A stretch of 18,781 bases of DNA, from NCBI RefSeq assembly GCF_000955975.1, contig NZ_JYJF01000126.1, positions 1 to 18,781 of the forward strand. Reading direction: 5' to 3'. This document shows, piece after piece, positions 5,809 to 13,265 of the stretch. Numbering within the stretch: position 1 is the first letter of the stretch; the number at the start of each line of letters is the position of its first letter. A program made the translations under genes and the position numbers. Origin of the DNA: Saccharothrix sp. ST-888 (GTDB lineage: Bacteria > Actinomycetota > Actinomycetes > Streptomycetales > Streptomycetaceae). A model generated the notes under the pieces. The model was not told the origin of the DNA. It did not search any database and saw nothing but the letters and a program-made list of their open reading frames with translations.

Positions 5809-6822
5809 TCAGGAGCTGCCGGACGGCTTGTTGGCCTTCAGGCAGAGGACGTAGTTCGCGCCGACCTGCTCGTGGATGAACGAGCTGTCGTAGTCCGGGT
5901 ACGGGGAGCAGGCGGTGTGGTCGTCGGTCGTGCCGTCGACCCGCGCCTCCACCCTGAACTCGGCGCTCGGGTCGGAGCAGGGGAGCACCCGGAGGCTCGG
6001 GCTGGCCTCGGTGCCGGCGTTGTGCACGCAGTCGCCGGTCCGCGCGGAGACCTTGGGCGCGTAGGGCGTCGGCGAACTGCTGGGCATCGGTGAACTACCG
6101 AAGCCGCCGAACGCGTTGCCCGTCGGGTTCTGCGTCGGCGAAGTCCCGTAGCCGCCGAACGAGGTGTCCGTGGTGGTGCGGCCGCCGGCGGCCGCACCGG
6201 CCACCAGCAGGCCGACGAACAGCAGGACCGACAGCACCGGCAGCAGCAGCATCAGCATCGCCGGACGCTTGGTCAGCGGAACGCCCGGGTCGAGCTGCGG
6301 CCCGAGCGGTCCCGGTGCGGCCGGCGGCAGCTGCTTGATCTTGTTGTAGGCGAACAGGTTCCGCAGCAGCGTGATGGGGGTGAACACGGACGAGAGGTAG
6401 CCCCACCACCCCTGCACCAGCGTGCGGGCCGACATGTCGCGGACCATCGCGGTCCCGCAGGTGCGGCAGAACGGGCCGTGCTGGCGCAGGAACCGCATGA
6501 TGACGATCATGCCCTGGTGTCCCCGGACGGTGACCTGCACGGCCGGGAACCCGCCGCAGAAACGGCAGGTGACCGCACCGGGCGGCGGCGGGTAGCCGGG
6601 CGCTCCGTAGGCCATCGGCTGCTGCGGCGGTGCGCCGTACGGACCCGGTTGCTGCGGCGGTGCGCCGTACGGCCCGGGCTGCTGCGGGTAGGCGGCGGGC
6701 GGCGGCGCGGCGGGGTAGCCGTACCCGCCGGGGGGCGGTGGCGGGGCCGACGGGTAGCCCGGAGCGGGCTGCTGCGGCGGCGGGGAGCCGTAGGGGTTGG
6801 ACGGAGGGTAGGGCGAGGTCAA
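5809..6822 (-). CDS. LppU/SCO3897-type membrane protein with zinc-ribbon-like motif, 337 aa
   Basis: The order of parts is a Pro/Gly/Gln/Tyr-rich N-terminal tail (1-82) with a ten-residue repeat QQPGPYGAPP, a CxxC-x29-CxxC zinc-ribbon-like pair (C86/C89 and C119/C122), an amphipathic segment (135-165), one transmembrane helix (about 188-212), a Ser/Thr/Gly/Pro linker, and a C-terminal extracytoplasmic domain with four cysteines (265, 282, 305, 327) and the motifs SARTGDC and NYVLCL. The last domain is shared with the next gene and matches the LppU/SCO3897 family as I know it. Topology predicts the Cys domain outside the cell. The start is TTG at 6822; the upstream GGGAACGAA is a weak ribosome site. 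It lies 57 bp after its paralogue, probably in one transcript. Biochemical role unknown. Confidence 0.78.
   Translation of the reverse strand: MTSPYPPSNPYGSPPPQQPAPGYPSAPPPPPGGYGYPAAPPPAAYPQQPGPYGAPPQQPGPYGAPPQQPMAYGAPGYPPPPGAVTCRFCGGFPAVQVTVRGHQGMIVIMRFLRQHGPFCRTCGTAMVRDMSARTLVQGWWGYLSSVFTPITLLRNLFAYNKIKQLPPAAPGPLGPQLDPGVPLTKRPAMLMLLLPVLSVLLFVGLLVAGAAAGGRTTTDTSFGGYGTSPTQNPTGNAFGGFGSSPMPSSSPTPYAPKVSARTGDCVHNAGTEASPSLRVLPCSDPSAEFRVEARVDGTTDDHTACSPYPDYDSSFIHEQVGANYVLCLKANKPSGSS
6621..6680 (-). repeat. 30-bp tandem repeat encoding QQPGPYGAPP
   Basis: Two near-identical 30-bp units (6621-6650 and 6651-6680) differ by few bases, and a partial third unit begins at 6681. They encode the decapeptide repeats in the low-complexity N-terminal tail of the 337-aa protein. 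Expansion or loss of units would preserve the frame. Confidence 0.75.
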
Positions 6823-6879
6823 GGTTTCGTTCCCGTTGGGTGGTGATGGTGAGAGTGCTGTGGGCGCGTGGACACGCGG

Positions 6880-7488
6880 TCAGGAGTTCGGTGCCTTGGC
6901 GACCGTCGGCGTCGGATCACCGGGCGTGTGGCGGCCGAGGCACAGCACGTAGTGCTGCGTCCTGCCGAGCCGGCGGCTGGTGCCCTTGTAGTCGCGGGAG
7001 GCCTTCCACTGCATCAGGCAGGGCATGGTCGAGGTGCCGCTGTACCGCGCGGTCACCACCCACTGCGCGTCGGAGGCGGCGCAGTTGACCTTGCCGAACC
7101 TGCCCGAGGGGTAGCCCGCGCAGTCGCCGACGCGCGCCCGCTCCGGGGTGCTGTCGAGGATGGTGAAGCCGACTCCGACGCCCAGCAGCCCGAGTATCCC
7201 GAAGAGCGTCCAGACCGACCGCCGCCGGCGCGGCTTCTCCGTCGGTACGACCGGTCCGGGCGGCGGCGGGAAGGCCGGTGCCCCGGGGGCCGGCTGCGGC
7301 TGCCCGTAGAACTGCGGTCCGGGCGGCTGCTGGCCGTACGGCTGTGGTCCGGGCGGCTGCTGCCCGTACGGCTGGGGCTGCCCGTACGGCGCTGCGGCCG
7401 GGAAGCCGGGCGCGGACGGAGTGGCGTACGGATTGGGCGGCTCGCCCTGCGGCGGTCCCCCGAACGGATTGGGAGGTGGAGTGCTCAC
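6880..7488 (-). CDS. LppU/SCO3897-type small membrane protein, 202 aa
   Basis: This is a shorter paralogue of the downstream gene. It has a Pro/Gln/Tyr/Gly-rich cytoplasmic tail (1-80), basic residues KPRRRR (85-90), one membrane helix (about 92-110), and a small extracytoplasmic domain with four cysteines at 123, 136, 157 and 183. The domain starts RVGDC and ends HYVLCL, the same landmarks as in the 337-aa neighbour, so two disulfides are likely. It lacks the zinc-ribbon part of its neighbour. The start is GTG at 7488 with GGGGGA five bases upstream. It is divergent from the carboxypeptidase gene at 7697, so the two may share a regulatory region. The family is widespread in Streptomyces and has no established function that I can name. 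Confidence 0.78.
   Translation of the reverse strand: MSTPPPNPFGGPPQGEPPNPYATPSAPGFPAAAPYGQPQPYGQQPPGPQPYGQQPPGPQFYGQPQPAPGAPAFPPPPGPVVPTEKPRRRRSVWTLFGILGLLGVGVGFTILDSTPERARVGDCAGYPSGRFGKVNCAASDAQWVVTARYSGTSTMPCLMQWKASRDYKGTSRRLGRTQHYVLCLGRHTPGDPTPTVAKAPNS
7301..7380 (-). repeat. 30-bp tandem repeat in the Pro/Gln/Tyr-rich tail
   Basis: Units 7321-7350 and 7351-7380 are nearly identical, and a degenerate 20-bp partial unit precedes them (7301-7320). They encode repeated YGQQPPGPQP-like segments in the 202-aa LppU-type protein. The unit length matches that of the repeat in the neighbouring paralogue although the encoded sequence differs. Confidence 0.65.
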
Positions 7489-7696
7489 GGTGGTCCCCCG
7501 AAGCAGTGACTGATCGTAAGAGTGCTGACGTACCTTAGCGACTCGACGGCGGGTCGGTCGGAACGGCCACCCCCCATGCCCTCGCCGGTGCGGTGTACTC
7601 CGTGCGGGGGAATCTCGGTCGCGGGCGTGTCACCGGCGGCGGGGGCAGCCCGTCGGCGCCAAGGTGGTGGTCGCCCGTCCGCCCCCTGGAGGTCCC
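7489..7696. promoter_or_regulatory. Divergent control region between LppU-type gene and carboxypeptidase gene
   Basis: The 208 bp between two outward-facing GTG starts must hold promoters for both directions. TACGAT on the minus strand and TACCTT on the plus strand, both between about 7515 and 7540, resemble -10 boxes, but neither has a convincing -35 at 16-18 bp. The assignment rests mainly on position. Confidence 0.35.
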
Positions 7697-9277
7697 GTGC
7701 GTAGCCATCCGGTCCGGCGGCTGTGCGTGCCGCTCGCCGCCGTCCTCGTCGCCCTCGTCCTCACCGGTTCGGCCCCGCCGTCCGCAGGGCGGCCCCGGGC
7801 AGCGGTGGCGGGGTCGCTCTCCGCCGACCTGGACCGGCTGTTCGAGGACTCGCGCCTGACCGGGGCCCAGGTCTCCGCCGTGGTCGCCGACGCGGCCACC
7901 GGAGAGGTGCTCTACCGGCACACCCCCGGTGCGCTGATGCTGCCCGCCTCCACGCTCAAGACCGTCACGGCGGCCGCCGCGCTCGACCTGCTCGGCGCCG
8001 ACCACCGCTTCGGCACCGACATCCTGGCGGCGGGCCGCCGCGACGGCACCACCCTCGACGGGGACCTGGTCCTGCGCGGCGGCGGCGACCCCAGCCTGCT
8101 GCCCGCCGACCTGGACACACTCGCCCGGCAGGTCGCCGACTCCGGCGTCAGCACGGTCTCCGGCGGGCTGCTGGCCGACGCCTCCCGCTACGACGGCGTG
8201 CCGCTGGGCCCCAACTGGGCCTGGGACGACCAGGCGGCGTACTACAGCCCGCAGATCTCCGCGCTCACCCTGGCCACCGACACCGACTACGACCCGGGCA
8301 CCGTCCGGCTCACCCTGACCCCGGGCCGGGCGCCCGGAGAGCCCGCGACCGTGCGGGTCACGCCGTCCGACGCCCCGGTGCGGCTGGCCGGCCGGATCGC
8401 CACCGGCGAGGCGGGCAGCGACCGGACGGTGGACGTGGGCAGGCAGCCCGCGACCAACGAGCTCGTGCTCACCGGCAGCGTCCCGGCGGACGGCGGCACC
8501 AGCGAGGAGTGGGTCGCCGTGGACGACCCGGCCCGGCTGGCCGCCACGGTCTTCGCCGCCGACCTCGCCCGCCACGGGGTGACCGTCCACGGCCCGGTGG
8601 GAGCGGGGCGCGCCCCGGCGGACGCCACGGCCCTGGCGCACCACGACTCGGCGCCGCTCTCCGCGCTGATGGTGCCGTTCCTCAAGCTCAGCAACAACGG
8701 CATCGCCGAGCACCTGGTCAAGGAGATCGGCCGGGTGCGCGGTGGAGCGGGCAGCTGGTCCGCAGGACTCGACCGGATCGCCGACTTCGTCCACAGAAAC
8801 GGGCTGGACGTCACCGCCGCCCGGCAGGCCGACGGCTCGGGACTCTCCCGGCACAACCTGATGACCGCCCAACGGCTGCTGGGACTACTGGAGTTCGCCC
8901 GCAGCCAGCCCTGGTTCGCCACCTGGTACGACGCACTCCCGGTGGCCGGCGACCCGCGCCGGATGGTCGGCGGCAGCCTCAGCAACCGGCTGACCGGCAC
9001 GCCCGCCGAGGGCCGGGTGCACGCCAAGACCGGTTCGATGACCGGGGTGGACGCCCTGGCCGGCTACCTCGACCGCCCCGACGGACACACGCTCGCCTTC
9101 ACGGTGCTGCTCAACAACTTCGCCGGGAACAGCCCCCGCCCGGTCATCGACGCCTTCGTGCTCCGGCTCTTCGGCGACACCGCCACCACCGCAGCGGCCG
9201 CCGCCCCCGCCGACGGCCGCCGCACCCGCAGTCCGCACGACTGGGAGAACGCCTGCTCCGCGAGTTCCCGCTGCTGA
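7697..9277 (+). CDS. dacB: D-alanyl-D-alanine carboxypeptidase / endopeptidase, PBP4 type (peptidase S13), 526 aa
   Basis: This is a secreted penicillin-binding protein that removes the terminal D-Ala from peptidoglycan stem peptides and can cut cross-links. All three active-site motifs are present in order: SxxK as STLK (S85, K88), SxN as SNN (332-334), and KTG in AKTGSMTG (K444-G446). The long insert between SxxK and SxN is typical of class C S13 enzymes. The N-terminus has basic residues RSHPVRR and then a hydrophobic stretch to about residue 30, consistent with a Sec signal peptide. The GTG at 7697 is chosen because GGAGGT ends three bases upstream; a start at 7664 lacks this. The C-terminus ends in an unusual CSASSRC tail with two cysteines. 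Expected location: outside the membrane. Confidence 0.93.
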   Translation: MRSHPVRRLCVPLAAVLVALVLTGSAPPSAGRPRAAVAGSLSADLDRLFEDSRLTGAQVSAVVADAATGEVLYRHTPGALMLPASTLKTVTAAAALDLLGADHRFGTDILAAGRRDGTTLDGDLVLRGGGDPSLLPADLDTLARQVADSGVSTVSGGLLADASRYDGVPLGPNWAWDDQAAYYSPQISALTLATDTDYDPGTVRLTLTPGRAPGEPATVRVTPSDAPVRLAGRIATGEAGSDRTVDVGRQPATNELVLTGSVPADGGTSEEWVAVDDPARLAATVFAADLARHGVTVHGPVGAGRAPADATALAHHDSAPLSALMVPFLKLSNNGIAEHLVKEIGRVRGGAGSWSAGLDRIADFVHRNGLDVTAARQADGSGLSRHNLMTAQRLLGLLEFARSQPWFATWYDALPVAGDPRRMVGGSLSNRLTGTPAEGRVHAKTGSMTGVDALAGYLDRPDGHTLAFTVLLNNFAGNSPRPVIDAFVLRLFGDTATTAAAAAPADGRRTRSPHDWENACSASSRC

Positions 9278-9383
9278 CGGGCCCGGCAGGGGCGCGGGCA
9301 GCCGCGCGAGCGACCCCGCCACGGCACGGCCGCCTCCACGCGCGGTTCCCCGCACCCCGGTGCGAGTTGCATGGTTGGCCTAT

Positions 9384-9412
9384 GAGAACTCCCTTACGGA
9401 GAACTCCCTTAC
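9384..9412 (+). repeat. Two 14-bp direct repeats upstream of the peptide-binding protein gene
   Basis: GAGAACTCCCTTAC occurs at 9384-9397 and again at 9399-9412, separated by one base, giving a 15-bp period. It lies in the 211-bp gap between dacB and the substrate-binding protein gene, about 77 bp before that gene's start. It may be a pair of regulator half-sites on nearly the same DNA face or a slippage duplication. Confidence 0.7.
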
Positions 9413-9488
9413 CCAGACGCCGGGTTCGTCGCGCGGATGCTCGTACCATCGGCCGCCGCACGGTTGCTGTCACCGGGAACGGAGCCCC

Positions 9489-11120
9489 ATGAAGACGACG
9501 CGGCACCCTCGGTCCGTCCCTACGGTGGTCCGGTCCGCTGCCCTGGCACTCCTGCTGCTCGCGGCGCCCGCGTGCACCCGTCCCGCCGACCAGGACGACG
9601 GCGAGATCCCGCAGATCCCGGGCGGGTCGTTCACGGTCGGGCTCACCGAGCCCGACCACCTCACGCCGGGGCGGACCACCAGCAGTTACGCGCTCCAGGT
9701 CCTCCAGGGCCTCTTCGACACCCCCGTCACCCTCGACCCGGGCGACGGCCATGTGGTGCCGCTGGCCGCCCGCGCGGTGGAGTCGGCCGACCAGCGGGTC
9801 TGGAAGGTGACGCTCCGCCATGGCGCGGTCTTCCACAACGGGGAGCCGGTCAGCGCGCAGAGCCTGGCCGCCGCCTGGAACGCCGCCGCCTACGGGCCCA
9901 ACGGCTGGGAGACCAACTCCTACTTCGCCCAGATCGACGGCTACGCCGACCTCAACCCCGCCCGGGGGCAGCAGCCCAGGGCCGACCACCTCTCCGGGCT
10001 GCGGGTGCTGGACGCCGACACCCTCCAGGTCACCCTCAGCGCCCCGTTCAGCCAGTTCCCGATGCTGCTCGCCTTTCCGGCCTTCGCGCCGCTGCCCACG
10101 GCCGCCTTCACCGACCCGGACGGCTTCGACCGGCACCCGATCGGCAACGGCCCGTTCGCGATGGACGGCGACTGGCAGCACAACCAGCGGATCGACCTGG
10201 TGCGGGCCGCCTCCTACACCGGCAGCCGGCCGGCGACGGCCGACGCGGTGCACTTCCGGATCTTCACCAGCAAGGACACCGCGTTCACCGAACTCCGCGC
10301 CGGACACCTCGACTTCATGAGCACCGTGCCGGCCGCACGGGCGTACGAGGCGAAACGCACCTTCAAGAAGCGCTACTCGGTCCGCCCCAGCGGCACCATG
10401 GACTACCTCGGCCTGCCGCTGTGGGACCACCGGTACACCGACCCCGAGCTGCGCCGCGCCCTCTCGATGGCGATCGACCGCAAGGGCATCACCCGGGCCA
10501 TCTACAACGAGGTGCACACACCGGCCGACTCGCTCGTCGCCGCCATGATCCCGGGCCACCGCGCCGGAGCCTGCGGCGAGACCTGCACCTACCAGCCCGC
10601 GAAGGCGAAGGAACTCCTCGACCACGCCGGTGGATTCACCGGACCGATGGTGCTCTACTTCACCAACGCCGACCCCACCTACGAACAGTGGATGACCGCC
10701 GTCGCCAACGAACTCCGGCAGAACCTCGGCATCCGGGACATCACCTTCCGGAAGATGGCCGCCGCCGACCTCGGCCCGATCCTCAACAGCCGCAAGACCA
10801 CCGGCCCCTACCGGCAGAACTGGGTCATCGACTACCCCAGCATGCAGAACTACCTGGCCGGCCTCTACAACCACGACAACCGGATGGGCTGGCGGAACCC
10901 GCAGTTCGACGACCTGCTCGCCCGGGGCGACGCCGCCCCGACCGAGCGGGAGAGCATCGGGTACTACCAGCGGGCCGAGGACATCGCCCTCGCCGAGCTG
11001 CCGCTGATCCCGCTCTGGAACTGGCAGGACCAGTCCGCCTGGAGCAGCCGGGTCGGCAACATCCTGATCGACCCGTACGTGGCCGGACTGCACCTGGACC
11101 GGGTGACCGTGCGCCACTGA
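9489..11120 (+). CDS. Peptide ABC transporter substrate-binding lipoprotein (SBP family 5), 543 aa
   Basis: This is an extracellular solute receptor of the DppA/OppA type. The N-terminus has basic residues, a hydrophobic core (ALALLLLAAPAC) and a lipobox ending at C29, so it should be lipid-anchored on the outer membrane face. Family-5 landmarks are VLQGLFDTPVTLDPGDG (71-87), WKVTLRHGAVFHNGEPVSAQ (105-124), the HPIGNGPF segment (about 217-224), and SMAIDRKGITRAIYNEV (near 330). The length is usual. The start ATG 9489 has GGAG four bases upstream. It is followed after 88 bp by two permease genes in the same orientation. Oligopeptides are the likely cargo; the adjoining M20 peptidase and PBP4 support peptide or muropeptide use, but this is inference. 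Confidence 0.9.
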   Translation: MKTTRHPRSVPTVVRSAALALLLLAAPACTRPADQDDGEIPQIPGGSFTVGLTEPDHLTPGRTTSSYALQVLQGLFDTPVTLDPGDGHVVPLAARAVESADQRVWKVTLRHGAVFHNGEPVSAQSLAAAWNAAAYGPNGWETNSYFAQIDGYADLNPARGQQPRADHLSGLRVLDADTLQVTLSAPFSQFPMLLAFPAFAPLPTAAFTDPDGFDRHPIGNGPFAMDGDWQHNQRIDLVRAASYTGSRPATADAVHFRIFTSKDTAFTELRAGHLDFMSTVPAARAYEAKRTFKKRYSVRPSGTMDYLGLPLWDHRYTDPELRRALSMAIDRKGITRAIYNEVHTPADSLVAAMIPGHRAGACGETCTYQPAKAKELLDHAGGFTGPMVLYFTNADPTYEQWMTAVANELRQNLGIRDITFRKMAAADLGPILNSRKTTGPYRQNWVIDYPSMQNYLAGLYNHDNRMGWRNPQFDDLLARGDAAPTERESIGYYQRAEDIALAELPLIPLWNWQDQSAWSSRVGNILIDPYVAGLHLDRVTVRH

Positions 11121-11142
11121 CACCGGGACCGGCGCCCGAGAG

Positions 11143-11203
11143 ACGTAGCCACGAGAAACGTAGGCACGAGAACCGTAGGAACGTAGGCACGAGAAACGAA
11201 AGG
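11143..11203 (+). repeat. 15-bp tandem repeats in the leader of the first permease gene
   Basis: The unit ACGTAGGCACGAGAA occurs at 11143-11157 (one mismatch), 11158-11172 and 11181-11195. A partial unit CCGTAGGA sits at 11173-11180 and another partial, ACGAAAGG, at 11196-11203. The array ends on the ribosome binding site (AAAGGG) of the permease gene at 11209. It looks like a slippage-born array, and copy number could alter the spacing of the leader. Confidence 0.8.
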
Positions 11204-11208
11204 GTCCG

Positions 11209-12135
11209 ATGGGCCGATTCATCGCCCGCCGCCTGCTGTACGCCGTACCCGTACTGCTGGCCACCACCTTCCTGATCCACGCGCTCGTCTTCGTCCTGCC
11301 CGGCGACCCGATCCAGGGCCTGGCCGGTGACCGGCCGGTCCCGCCCGCCGTCCTCGCCGAACTGCACCGCCGCTACCACCTGGACGACCCGCTGGCCGTC
11401 CAGTACGCCGAGTACCTCGGCGGCCTGCTCACCGGGGACCTCGGCCGGACCTTCACCGGCGAGCCGGTCGCCGACGTCATCGCCGGACGCTGGCAGGTCA
11501 CCCTCAGACTCGGGCTCACCGCCTGGTTCCTGGAGACCGTCCTCGGTATCGCACTCGGTGTCTGGGCGGGGCTGCGCCGGGGCAGGTGGGTCGACAACCT
11601 CGTCCTCGCCGGGACCACCCTGGTGATCGCCGTCCCGGTCTACACCGTCGGCTACCTGGCCCAGTTGGTCCTCGGCGTCCGGCTGGGCTGGTTCCCGGTC
11701 TCCGGCGACCAGGACGGCTGGCCCGCCGCCTACGTGCTGCCCGGACTGGTCCTGGCCTCGTTCGGTGTCGCGTACGTCGCCCGGCTCACCCGCGCCTCCC
11801 TGCTGGAGAACCTGCGCGCCGACTACGTCCGCACCGCCGAGGCCAAGGGGCTGAGCCGCCGCCGGGTGGTGGTGCTGCACACCCTGCGCAACTCGCTGAT
11901 CCCCGTGGTGACCTTCCTCGGCGTCGAACTGGGCTCGCTGATGGCCGGGGCCGTCGTCACCGAGTACATCTTCAACCTCCCCGGCATCGGCCAGCAGGTC
12001 TTCCAGTCCATCCAACTCCGCGAGGGGCCGACGGTGGTGGGCATCACCACCCTGCTGGTCCTGGTCTTCTGCCTGGCCAACCTGCTGGTCGACATCCTGT
12101 ACGGGGTGCTCGACCCGAGGATCCGCCATGACTAG
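11209..12135 (+). CDS. Peptide ABC transporter permease, DppB type, 308 aa
   Basis: This is an inner-membrane subunit of a peptide/nickel-type importer. It starts with the family pattern FIARRLLYAVPVLLATTFLI (4-23) followed by the periplasmic-side segment LPGDPI (30-35) and a large loop LDDPLAVQYAEYLGGLLTGDLG (58-79). About six transmembrane helices are visible. The cytoplasmic EAA loop, which docks on the ATPase, is RTAEAKGLSRRRVVVLHTLR (208-227), and GAVVTEYIFNLPGIGQ (247-262) is the usual C-terminal landmark. The start is ATG 11209 with AAAGGG five bases upstream. The stop overlaps an ATG (12128) of a 35-codon ORF that leads to the next permease gene. Confidence 0.93.
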   Translation: MGRFIARRLLYAVPVLLATTFLIHALVFVLPGDPIQGLAGDRPVPPAVLAELHRRYHLDDPLAVQYAEYLGGLLTGDLGRTFTGEPVADVIAGRWQVTLRLGLTAWFLETVLGIALGVWAGLRRGRWVDNLVLAGTTLVIAVPVYTVGYLAQLVLGVRLGWFPVSGDQDGWPAAYVLPGLVLASFGVAYVARLTRASLLENLRADYVRTAEAKGLSRRRVVVLHTLRNSLIPVVTFLGVELGSLMAGAVVTEYIFNLPGIGQQVFQSIQLREGPTVVGITTLLVLVFCLANLLVDILYGVLDPRIRHD

Positions 12136-12235
12136 CGGGTCACGGACGACCGGGACCTGTCCGGCGCGACCGGCCCCCGTCCCCGCCGAGCACCCCGCCC
12201 ACACCTCCCCGCGCCCCGGGACCGCCCATGGCTGA
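12128..12235 (+). CDS. Possible 35-aa coupling ORF between the permease genes
   Basis: An ATG overlaps the dppB-type stop (ATGACTAG at 12128-12135). Its frame runs to a TGA at 12233-12235 that overlaps the next permease start (ATGGCTGA at 12228-12235). It encodes a Pro/Thr/Ala-rich peptide with no family. Ribosomes finishing the first permease could reinitiate here and arrive at the second permease's start, which has only a weak ribosome site (GGGA). It may serve only as a coupling device, or it may be chance. Confidence 0.25.
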   Translation: MTSGSRTTGTCPARPAPVPAEHPAHTSPRPGTAHG

Positions 12236-13181
12236 CGACACCCCCCAACCGCTCCCGCGCACCGAAGACCTGCTGCTGCCCCCCACCGCCCCGCCCCGGA
12301 CCCGGACCCGGACCCGGACCCCGAAGCCGTCCGGCTCACTGGCCTCCGACACCTGGCGCGAACTGCGGGCCCGCCCACTGGTCGGCCTCTGCGCGGGCGT
12401 GGTGCTGCTGATCGTCCTGATGGCCGCCGTGCCGGACCCGTTCATCGCCCTGCTGACGCACGACAGCGGGCGCTGCGAGCTGATCGACTCCCGGGTCGGC
12501 CCCAGCCTCGACCACCCGTTCGGGTTCGACCTGCAGGGCTGCGACTACCTGGCCCAGGTGGTCCGGGGGAGCCGTCCGTCGCTGGTCATCGGCCTCGCGG
12601 TGACCGTCGGCGCGCTGCTGCTGTCCGTCCTGCTGGGCCTGCTCGCCGGGTTCTACGGCGGCTGGATCGACGGGCTGCTCTCGCGGGTCACCGACGTCTT
12701 CTTCGGCCTGCCGTTCATCCTCGGCGCCACCGTCGTCCTGGTCGCCTTCCCCTCCCACGGGCTGGGCGCCATGACGCTCGTCCTGGTGGCCCTCGGCTGG
12801 ACCACCATGACCCGGGTGATGCGCGCCCAGGTGATCGGGCTCAAGGACGCCGACTACGTGCACGCCGCGCGCTCGACGGGGGCGGGTCCGCTGCGCCTGA
12901 TGGTCCGTCATGTGCTGCCCAACGCCGTGACACCGGTGGTGGTGGTCGCCATGCTGAACATCGGGAACGTCATCTCGGGCGAGGCCACCCTGGACTTCCT
13001 CGGCGTCGGACTCCAGTACCCGGCCCTCTCCTGGGGGCTGCAACTCAACGCCGCACAGAGCTACTTCCTCGACTTCCCGCATCTGCTGCTGTTCCCGGCG
13101 CTGTTCCTGTCCGCCACCGTGCTGAGCTTCATCCTGCTCGGCGACGCGGTCCGCGACGCGTACGACCCGAAGCTGCGATGA
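12228..13181 (+). CDS. Peptide ABC transporter permease, DppC type, 317 aa
   Basis: This is the partner permease of the importer. A disordered N-terminal tail (1-37) carries an RT dipeptide repeat, then comes a DppC N-terminal segment TWRELRARPLVGLCAGVVLL (42-61). The periplasmic loop ends with the family motif HPFGFDLQGCDYLAQVVRGSRPSL (96-119; usual form HPLGTDxxGRD), where the Cys at 105 replaces the common Arg. Further helices follow, with the EAA loop VHAARSTGAGPLRLMVRHVL (211-230) and GEATLDFLGVGLQYPALSWG (251-270). The C-terminus GDAVRDAYDPKLR is diagnostic. The start ATG 12228 has a poor ribosome site. No ATP-binding subunit gene follows; the next gene is an M20 peptidase. Confidence 0.92.
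   Translation: MADDTPQPLPRTEDLLLPPTAPPRTRTRTRTPKPSGSLASDTWRELRARPLVGLCAGVVLLIVLMAAVPDPFIALLTHDSGRCELIDSRVGPSLDHPFGFDLQGCDYLAQVVRGSRPSLVIGLAVTVGALLLSVLLGLLAGFYGGWIDGLLSRVTDVFFGLPFILGATVVLVAFPSHGLGAMTLVLVALGWTTMTRVMRAQVIGLKDADYVHAARSTGAGPLRLMVRHVLPNAVTPVVVVAMLNIGNVISGEATLDFLGVGLQYPALSWGLQLNAAQSYFLDFPHLLLFPALFLSATVLSFILLGDAVRDAYDPKLR
12297..12320 (+). repeat. Four tandem CGGACC hexamers
   Basis: Four perfect copies of CGGACC within the N-terminal tail of the DppC-type permease encode an RT dipeptide repeat (residues 24-31). The hexamer length keeps the frame whatever the copy number, so length variation would be tolerated. Confidence 0.75.
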
Positions 13182-13216
13182 GCCACCGCCAGCCACCACC
13201 ACGACCGCTCCCCGCT

Positions 13217-13238
13217 GCCGCCGAGCCCCCTCGGCGGC
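13217..13238 (+). terminator. Hairpin between permease and M20 peptidase genes
   Basis: GCCGCCGAG (13217-13225) pairs perfectly with CTCGGCGGC (13230-13238) around a CCCC loop, in the 84-bp gap between the DppC-type gene and the peptidase. It could be a partial terminator or an mRNA-stabilising hairpin that lowers expression of the peptidase relative to the permeases. Confidence 0.5.
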
Positions 13239-13265
13239 TTCGCCCGCAACCGGAAGGACCGACCG

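Noticed and set aside
7535..8872. Minus-strand open frame of about 445 codons opposite dacB
   Set aside because: All S13 motifs lie on the plus strand. The minus frame shows no domain and begins inside the other gene.
9351..9364. Terminator after dacB (CGCACC / GGTGCG)
   Set aside because: The stem has only 6 bp with a two-base centre, so it is too weak to call.
9144..11267. Minus-strand open frame of about 700 codons opposite the binding-protein gene
   Set aside because: It is the antisense shadow of a GC-rich gene. It has the V/G/R/E-rich composition typical of such shadows, while the plus strand carries a complete SBP family with lipobox and ribosome site.
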